NCBI GenBank assembly: GCA_032158295.1
Contig: CM063245.1
Span: forward strand, 4,078,700-4,142,699
DNA length: 64,000 nt
Direction of reading: 5' to 3'
Origin: Pycnopodia helianthoides
Lineage: Eukaryota; Echinodermata; Asteroidea; Forcipulatida; Asteriidae
A program made the position numbers and the translations under genes. The notes beneath the pieces were generated by a model that did not search any database, was not told the origin of the DNA, and worked only from the letters and a program-made list of their open reading frames with translations. How positions within the stretch are numbered: position 1 is the stretch's first letter; each line of letters starts with the position of its first letter. Below, piece by piece: positions 60,430 to 64,000 of this stretch.

Positions 60430-63400
60430 CTATCCGCTCACCATCTGTTCAGTCCTTGTATATTGAGAACATTCCACGAAGTCTACAGGCAGCTGCTCAG
60501 CAATGTATTTCACTTTGACTGCTGGAGAGGAGACTAGACTGGTTATGTGTTTGAGGAAGTGGTCGTAGGCTTTACAGGTCACCTTCAGGTCATCCACAGT
60601 GAAGTTCAACCTATAAAAAGCGTCAAAGTTCAATGTTGATGACAATTTGACAGATCTTAACTTTTTTTTTTATAGGAGACTGCCAGTATAGGGCTAGATA
60701 GCTCAGTTGGTAGAGCGCCGGTACGTTTCCGGAGGTCGTTGGTTCAAATCCCGCTCTAGTCAATTTTTCTTTATTCAACCCCATACTATTTAAAATTTAC
60801 CCAGTCAGTTTCCCTTGTGGTTTATTACTTGACATTTAAATTTAAAAAGTCGCATCCCCTCAAGGTGATCCCGTGGCTGCTGCTTCCCAGGTTGTATCGT
60901 AAACTTGGGTGTGATCCCTGGCTACACGGCAGTTAACGGTTGTATGGCTTCTGACTGGCACCCCCGAACAAAGATATTGACAAAATAGGGAGACCGCCAA
61001 TATAGGGCTAGACAGCTCAGTTGGTAGAGCGCCGGTACGTTTCCGGAGGTCGTTGGTTCAAATCCCGCTCTAGTCAATTTTTATTTGTTCAACCCCATAC
61101 TTTTTTTTGTGTATAACCAATGACCCTAATTTAAATATGGGCAGCCAACCAAACATAATTTTACATTAATTTCAACACTTCTGGTGGCCTACTTATCCCC
61201 CCTCCTCTTTATGAAATAGTCACCAAACAAGGGCGCTTCCCTGGAATAACAGGGATTGATCACACCATTACCTTTTCTCTAATGCAATAAATGCTATCTT
61301 CTCCTTTCCATTAGTCATGAGGTGACGTAGCGTACTGAAGAATGCATCGGTCAGTTCTTCATCATATATAACTGTGACATTGAAAATGGCACAAATTGGT
61401 TTTAATAGAAATATCAGTTTCTTATCAAGGATTGCCTGGCAGTTCTGAAACAATAATGCACAACAAATTGGTTCTTAGGCCCTTTTCGAATCCACGGCTT
61501 CGGCTCCGGATTGGGCTTCAGGCCCAGTTTTCTTGTCTGAAGCCCTGACCGCAAAGCATGCGTAAGTTAAAATAATTGAGGGAGCCTAGCTAGCCTGAGC
61601 CAATTTTGGAACCAAAGCCGTGAATTTGAAAAGGGCCTATGTATGCTCTGATGGTCTTAGACTGGTCTGGACACCCTGTTCAATTTGTTAGACTGAAGAC
61701 CCATTGCACAACCGGCAGCGCGCATACACGTGCGTCTCACAAAAGGATGGCACACGTGTTTAAACACCAATGCGCGTGTAAACACGCGTACCGTCCTTTT
61801 GTGCAAGTTTTGACACCCAAACTGGCGGACAGGAGACGCGCGTGCAAGTGCGCTGCGCGTTGTGCAATGGGTCTGTTGAGGTCTCACAACTTTGCATGTC
61901 TCGTCATTGCCCAGGACTTGAGCAGTATGTGAGCAGTGACCGTTGACACAACAGCACTACAGCAACAGTTGCTGAAGAAGCTGAATGAGCATCCATCCGC
62001 TGAGATCATCAAACAGGTAAAATGTTGTTCTGTTAGGGTTTGAATTGCTCTTCTTTTTGAACTCATATTTGTCGTTGTTGATTTGCTCAATTTTTGCGAC
62101 TTGAACCTCGCTCAGCATTCGTTGATTTTCATTAATTTGTTGGTTGAAGCAATTGAGTTTGGCGGTCATTAGCTCATCTAATTTGTTAACCAACATTGCC
62201 TGTGATTCCTTGACTTGCTCCTGGACTATATTTCTGATCAAAACTGATGTGTCCGATGTCGCCATTGCGGAAAGGAATGTGAACTAAACCGTCCCAGCAG
62301 AACGGTGTTCGCGGGCTAGAATGATCCCAAATCCATTCTGTTACTGGGTTGTGGCGCCTTCAGGAATGCGCCACACCTTGTGCTACATTCCTAGCCCAAC
62401 TTGGGCTATGCATACCAAATCCTTTACAAGCGTACCCGCTTGCTAGTGCCCAACAGACAATATTTTCCTGCTATACCCTGTAACGCAAGAAAATACATTT
62501 CTGTTAGTTGAATCAACATTTCGCTTTTCATGACAATCGGGTAGGTGTGGAATTTTCAGCCAACATTGGCTTGGCCTTGAAGACTATTAAATAAGGCCCC
62601 ACAAACCAAAGAGAAAGTAACCCTTTTTAATAATGGAATGCAACTTCGTTGCGAAAGAAAAATGAATCCCATACTAAAAGTGATACTGGGACTTGTGGGG
62701 TAATGAACCTACCATCAGCAGCGATTATGATCGTAACTTCATGGAGAAGGTCTTCCTTTCTCCACTGAAATGCACTAGAACAATCTGTCAAATTAAAACA
62801 GTAAAAACGAGAGTGAAATTTACTGACTAACTCTTTTCCTACACCATGTACAGGGAGTACCATTGACTTGGTACTTCTGTATTTTAATTGAGAATTTTAA
62901 AAAAAATCGGCTAATGTTGCTGAATAATATTTGTGCTGATAAACACAAGAAAAACAAAATACCAAGTTCAACTTTAAGGGTGAGGTTTAGTTTCAGTTTT
63001 GGTCATCCACAACACACTATCATGGGCTTACCAACGCCAACTGATGGGGGTACTTTACACAATGGAACAATGCTACCCCGCAAGGTTTGCTTTGTTCTAG
63101 TGCTACTCCACAGAGGATTTCTTCAGAAAAGGGAATAATAGAACAATGGTAGGACCTCATAACTGTCATATGTCAGGGTGCGTGTGCTCAAATGGAGCAT
63201 TTTGATGCCATCTTTTGTTGCCTACCCAGATGAACTTAGTGTCATAGTGGTGTTGGTGGACTGAAACCAGTCTAACTTGTGTGCCTTACTTGTCATGGTG
63301 GTGTTGGTGGACTGAAACCAGTCTAACTCTCTCACTTTAACATCATCCTCTCGTGGGTCATCCTTGTTCATGAAAAATTTACAATTGTTTGTTACATTCC

Positions 63401-63433
63401 TCTGGCATAACTTCAAGACATCAAGACCAATAT
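60430..63433 (-). CDS. METTL22: Methyltransferase-like protein 22, last four coding exons, 5' part outside window
   Basis: Minus-strand exons 63433-63290, 62784-62713, 61371-61272 and 60610-60430 join in phase at GT-AG sites and end in TAG (60430-60432). They read (D)IGLDVLKLCQRN, VRELDWFQSTN, QWRKEDLLHEVTIIIAAD, VIYDEELTDAFFSTL, then LNFTVDDLKVTCKAYDHF. The order matches the C-terminal half of METTL22: after motif I, the 'ELDW' segment, the 'AAEVFYDDDLTD' motif-IV region and 'LNFTL..LDVTCEAYDHF'. METTL22 is a class I SAM-dependent lysine methyltransferase; the human enzyme modifies the DNA/RNA-binding protein KIN. The SAM-binding GxGxG exon is not in the window. The C-terminus (QMVSG) is shorter than in human. 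Two tRNA-SINEs lie in the last intron. Confidence 0.88.
60685..60842 (+). mobile_element. Second tRNA-derived SINE family, METTL22 last intron
   Basis: GGCTAGATAGCTCAGTTGGT (A box) and GGTTCAAATCC (B box) frame a tRNA-like head whose first and last seven bases pair. The anticodon stem-loop is poor (no T at position 33). A shared tail TTCAACCCCATACT...TTACCCAGTCAGTTTCCC follows, so a SINE is more likely than a working tRNA gene. Confidence 0.75.
60945..61105 (+). mobile_element. Second tRNA-derived SINE family, second copy
   Basis: It has the same head as at 60691 with one change (GACAGCTCAGTTGGTAGAGC), preceded by GGCACCCCCGAACAAAGAT, and the same tail start TTGTTCAACCCCATAC. Confidence 0.75.
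61476..61639. mobile_element. MITE with TAGGCCCTTTTC ends
   Basis: TAGGCCCTTTTCGAATCCAC at the left pairs with GTGAATTTGAAAAGGGCCTA at the right over about 30 bp. A half copy appears near 31724-31790 (AAAGCCCTTTTCGGAACCAC). Confidence 0.8.
61697..61874. mobile_element. MITE with AGACCCATTGCACAAC ends
   Basis: AGACCCATTGCACAAC at the left is exactly inverted at the right (GTTGTGCAATGGGTCT). The inner arms are CpG-rich (GCAGCGCGC). Only 57 bp separate it from the preceding MITE. Confidence 0.8.
62020..62265 (-). pseudogene. Retroelement gag-like ORF fragment
   Basis: A minus-strand frame begins MATSDTSVLIRNIVQEQVKE and is predicted helical with Gln/Asn-rich stretches up to KYEFKKKSN, after which similarity fades and the frame enters unrelated sequence. 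I recall comparable starts in ORF1/gag-like proteins of invertebrate retroelements, but cannot name the family. Confidence 0.35.
63239..63330. repeat. 51-bp tandem duplication over the METTL22 exon donor
   Basis: GTGGTGTTGGTGGACTGAAA and CCAGTCTAACT occur twice, 51 bp apart (63243 and 63294). On the gene strand the second copy encodes KLDWFQSTNTTMT again, just past the used GTAAGG donor. Confidence 0.9.
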
Positions 63434-64000
63434 CTGAAATGAAACAAAAATTAAACAATATTTAGGGCCTGAAGCCTGGTTGATATGAACTGGCCCGAGT
63501 CAGTGGTTGTGTTAACATTTACGCTTAATTTATTTCCAACTAGATTTAACTTTATCTACATTAACCATGTTACTTGATGGATTTTTTTGTGAACTATGCA
63601 TCAAGGGGGAACACAAGATCATATGTAGAGGACTGAAGACTCTGTGGGTTGAATGGTTTGGCGCCCGCAGCATGCTCTATACATACAGAGTAAGTCTCCT
63701 TTTATTATGTATAATGGTTGTTGTTTTTTGTTCAACTCCCAGTTCTGTATGAGCCACTGATTCTACCAGATAGTTTTTTTTTCTCAGTAAATTTAATTTC
63801 TATCTCCTGCTCATTTCTTAAAAGCCAGTTGTTCACAAGAGCATAGGTCTCCACCTATCAGTATTGTCGGAGTGTCCTGAATGAACATTGTCCAAATTGG
63901 CATTGTTCTTTGGCTAGAAATTAAAGGCAAACAATTGTTCTTTCCCTTGGCAGAGATGCTCGTGCTACCCCTGACAATATTTTTTGACCTAAACATTTTC
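63434..64000. other. METTL22 intron to the window edge
   Basis: The upstream METTL22 exon with the SAM-binding motif is expected further right. I see no exon in this stretch; the open frames at 63567-63752 (+) and 63811-63996 (-) show no known motif. Confidence 0.5.

Noticed and set aside
60691..60762. Functional tRNA gene
   Set aside because: The acceptor stem pairs and A/B boxes are present, but the anticodon loop lacks T33 and the same head plus tail recurs at 61010 and 36122, which fits a SINE.

Overview
This is a window of repeat-rich animal nuclear DNA: AT-rich, intron-rich genes with GT-AG junctions, and many tRNA-derived SINEs, LINE fragments and short inverted-repeat (MITE-like) elements. 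The proteins look like a marine invertebrate deuterostome. I favour an echinoderm, but no taxon-specific marker proves it.

Four protein-coding loci are supported. (1) The centre, 30106-53276 (+), is a complete SUZ12 gene, a core subunit of Polycomb repressive complex 2. Fifteen exons join in frame into 703 codons with a C2H2 zinc finger and a C-terminal VEFS region. (2) The right edge, 60430-63433 (-), holds the last four coding exons of METTL22, a lysine methyltransferase; its 5' part lies beyond base 64000. It converges tail-to-tail on SUZ12. (3) 23328-25159 (-) is a two-exon gene for an unrecognised two-pass membrane protein with a C-terminal PPxY motif. (4) 3924 to about 6186 (-) is a multi-exon gene for an unnamed multicopy-type metazoan protein. 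It lies inside a 5.76 kb unit with CACTGT...ACAGTG inverted ends, dense TTGGT/ACCAA subterminal repeats and a TA target duplication, so it looks like the cargo or coding gene of a DNA transposon. This is the best candidate for an undescribed system.

Layout: 1-1973 spacer with a short tandem repeat; 1976-7734 the CACTG element; 7737-23327 gene-poor DNA with MITEs and a minisatellite (17.2-18.2 kb); 23328-25159 the membrane-protein gene; 25160-30105 spacer with MITEs, a LINE tail and a GTT microsatellite; 30106-53276 SUZ12, whose introns are packed with nested repeats; 53277-60429 the SUZ12 3' region and repeats; 60430-64000 METTL22.

The repeats fall into recurring families. Four short families (here A-D) share termini of the form TTAAAGG...TTGGTAA, TTAA targets and, in A-C, one alignable internal core. 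Family E also has TTAA ends. Families F (CAGGCMTGGAATT ends) and G (GGGCCCAATTTCAT ends) occur side by side twice, and G is twice interrupted at the same TTAA. A 240-bp tandem array in SUZ12 intron 7 copies the 3' splice site and first exon bases of exon 8 several times. All family assignments rest on reading and comparing copies inside this window; no database search was made.
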